DNA from: Chloroflexota bacterium
GTDB lineage: Bacteria; Chloroflexota; Anaerolineae; Anaerolineales; UBA11858
Assembly: GCA_003513015.1 (NCBI GenBank)
Contig: DOTA01000470.1
Coordinates: 6,374 to 12,496 of the forward strand
Direction: 5' to 3'
DNA: 6,123 nucleotides
Position 1 is the first letter of the stretch; every line of letters begins with the position of its first letter. The translations under genes were made by a program, and so were the position numbers. The notes beneath the pieces are model-generated. The model worked only from the letters and a program-made list of their open reading frames with translations, did no database searches and was not told the origin of the DNA. Shown piece by piece: positions 5,309 to 6,123 of this stretch.

Positions 5309-6123
5309 ATGGAAAACATCACAGAGTTGCTGTTAACGGGATTTGGGGGAGTATGGTTCCTGTTTTTTTTAGTGTTTAGCTGGGTTTCTTACCGAGAAGA
5401 AGAACAACGCGCTACGCAGGTGGCGTTGGCGGTTGGGCTTGGGGGCGCGACCCTCTTCTTTTTAGCGGTAGCCCTCCCGTTTCCGGGTCAGTTGCTCTTT
5501 TTAGGGTTCCTGAACATCCTATTGATCGCGGCCATCATCCTGTTTTGGCTCCCCATCGGCAAAGTCGAAATCGGCCCAGATACCCCCACTCGCCGCTTTG
5601 ATGAGCGCGAAATCATGTTTGCCCGCGCCTATTTGCAACCGGGCAGCCCGGAGTATCAGGTTTATTACGAGATGCACCCCGAACACGAGAAGGGCGACCG
5701 CCAAACCCGCGCCCAACCCGGGCTGCTCTCGCCGGAGGCCAAGTTTGCCAACTCCTTCCATTTTGCCGCCACCGATGGCAGCTTTGATCTTACCAGCGCC
5801 TTGCGCGAGTCCGTCAATGGACCAATTGCCGGTGATACGAAATCGCTCAGTCCAACGCAGATGCGCGATTTTGTGGTGGGGCTGGCGCACTATTTTGGTG
5901 CGCGCGATGTAGGCATTACCGAGTTGCGCCCTTATCATTTGTATTCACACGTTGGCCGGGGTACCGGCATCTACGGTGAGCCGGTCAGGCTGCCCCATAG
6001 CCATGCGATAGCTTTCACTGTTGAAATGGATTTTGAGATGGTGGGCACTGCCCCGCAGGCACCCACCTCCATGGAAAGCGCCCGGCAGTACGTTGAAGCC
6101 GCGCGGGTGGCGGTACAGTTAGC
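5309..6123 (+). CDS. Membrane-anchored reductive-dehalogenase-like (RdhA/QueG-related) corrinoid enzyme, N-terminal part
   Basis: The first 271 codons of a gene that runs off the right edge. Residues 1-85 contain three hydrophobic helices (about 9-28, 38-58 and 61-82). After a linker comes 'RRFDEREIMFARAYLQPGSP' (95-114), a 'PGLLSP' segment (137-142), and then 'VGLAHYFGARDVGITELRPY' (190-209), 'GRGTGIYGEPV' (216-226), 'LPHSHAIAFTVEMDFEMV' (228-245) and 'AP..P.S.ESARQYVEAARVAVQL' (248-271). The order of a 'GA.DVGI.EL' strand, Y/H-rich loop, 'AI.....MD' strand, 'AP' and the 'S...Y..AA..A..L' helix is that of the corrinoid-binding nitroreductase-like fold shared by reductive dehalogenases and epoxyqueuosine reductase. 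The N-terminal extension and the 'DEREIMFAR' block favour the RdhA side. The two [4Fe-4S] motifs expected further on are outside the window. There is no Tat signal. Residue charges (acidic N-terminus; Arg after helices 1 and 3) predict N-out/C-in topology and a cytoplasmic catalytic domain. The likely role is reductive removal of halide, or another corrinoid-dependent reduction coupled to the membrane; the substrate is unknown. Confidence 0.78.
   Translation, partial: MENITELLLTGFGGVWFLFFLVFSWVSYREEEQRATQVALAVGLGGATLFFLAVALPFPGQLLFLGFLNILLIAAIILFWLPIGKVEIGPDTPTRRFDEREIMFARAYLQPGSPEYQVYYEMHPEHEKGDRQTRAQPGLLSPEAKFANSFHFAATDGSFDLTSALRESVNGPIAGDTKSLSPTQMRDFVVGLAHYFGARDVGITELRPYHLYSHVGRGTGIYGEPVRLPHSHAIAFTVEMDFEMVGTAPQAPTSMESARQYVEAARVAVQL

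Noticed and set aside
616..5338. TGTTAAC at 616, 5222 and 5331, each near a gene start, as a shared regulatory site
   Set aside because: GTTAAC is expected about one to two times by chance in a window this size. The copy at 5331 is inside a coding region, and flanking bases are not shared by all three.
5591..5596. The twin arginine at residues 95-96 of the dehalogenase-like protein as a Tat signal
   Set aside because: It follows the three membrane helices rather than preceding a single one, and it lacks the SRRxFLK context.
5519..5938. A 139-codon minus-strand frame, and a 104-codon plus-strand frame at 5598-5912
   Set aside because: Both overlap the dehalogenase-like gene, whose frame is continuous from 5309 to the edge and carries recognisable family blocks. 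The alternatives have none.

Overview
The window looks like a piece of a Chloroflexota (probably Anaerolineae-type) chromosome. The lineage call is an inference. It rests on the large BTAD-type regulator with a fused ATPase and TPR tail, a Cys/His insertion of the kind I associate with Chloroflexota versions of that family, and a membrane-anchored reductive-dehalogenase-like protein of a type I associate with anaerobic sediment lineages. No rRNA, tRNA, CRISPR array, insertion sequence or integrase is visible. Coding density is ordinary: five genes, of which two run off the window edges.

Layout, left to right. (1) Positions 1-590, minus strand: a two-gene unit. A 153-residue four-helix membrane protein of unknown function (129-590) is followed 6 nt later by the first 40 codons of a GNAT N-acetyltransferase (122 to beyond position 1). 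(2) 591-773: a divergent intergenic region with a promoter-like pair reading rightwards and several short GTTAC repeats. (3) 774-3731, plus strand: a 985-residue SARP/BTAD-type transcriptional regulator with a winged-helix DNA-binding domain, a BTAD domain, a STAND/AAA-like ATPase and a C-terminal TPR array. It has no Shine-Dalgarno sequence, and its promoter-like hexamer lies so close to the ATG that the mRNA may be leaderless. (4) 3732-4004: a convergent spacer with two good inverted repeats, the second being a credible intrinsic terminator for the leftward gene. (5) 4005-5165, minus strand: a membrane-anchored sialidase-like beta-propeller with Asp-box/BNR motifs. (6) 5166-5308: a short divergent promoter region. 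(7) 5309 to the right edge, plus strand: the N-terminal 271 codons of a reductive-dehalogenase/QueG-like corrinoid enzyme fused behind three transmembrane helices.

The most interesting object is the last gene. Its N-terminal three-helix module resembles in size and layout the separate RdhB anchor of classical organohalide respiration, but here it is joined to the RdhA-like part in one polypeptide. There is no Tat signal, and the charge pattern predicts a cytoplasmic catalytic domain. The iron-sulfur half lies outside the window, so the assignment depends on the N-terminal half. No functional link between the regulator, the propeller protein and the dehalogenase-like protein is proven. They are neighbours, and the last two share a 143-bp divergent promoter region.
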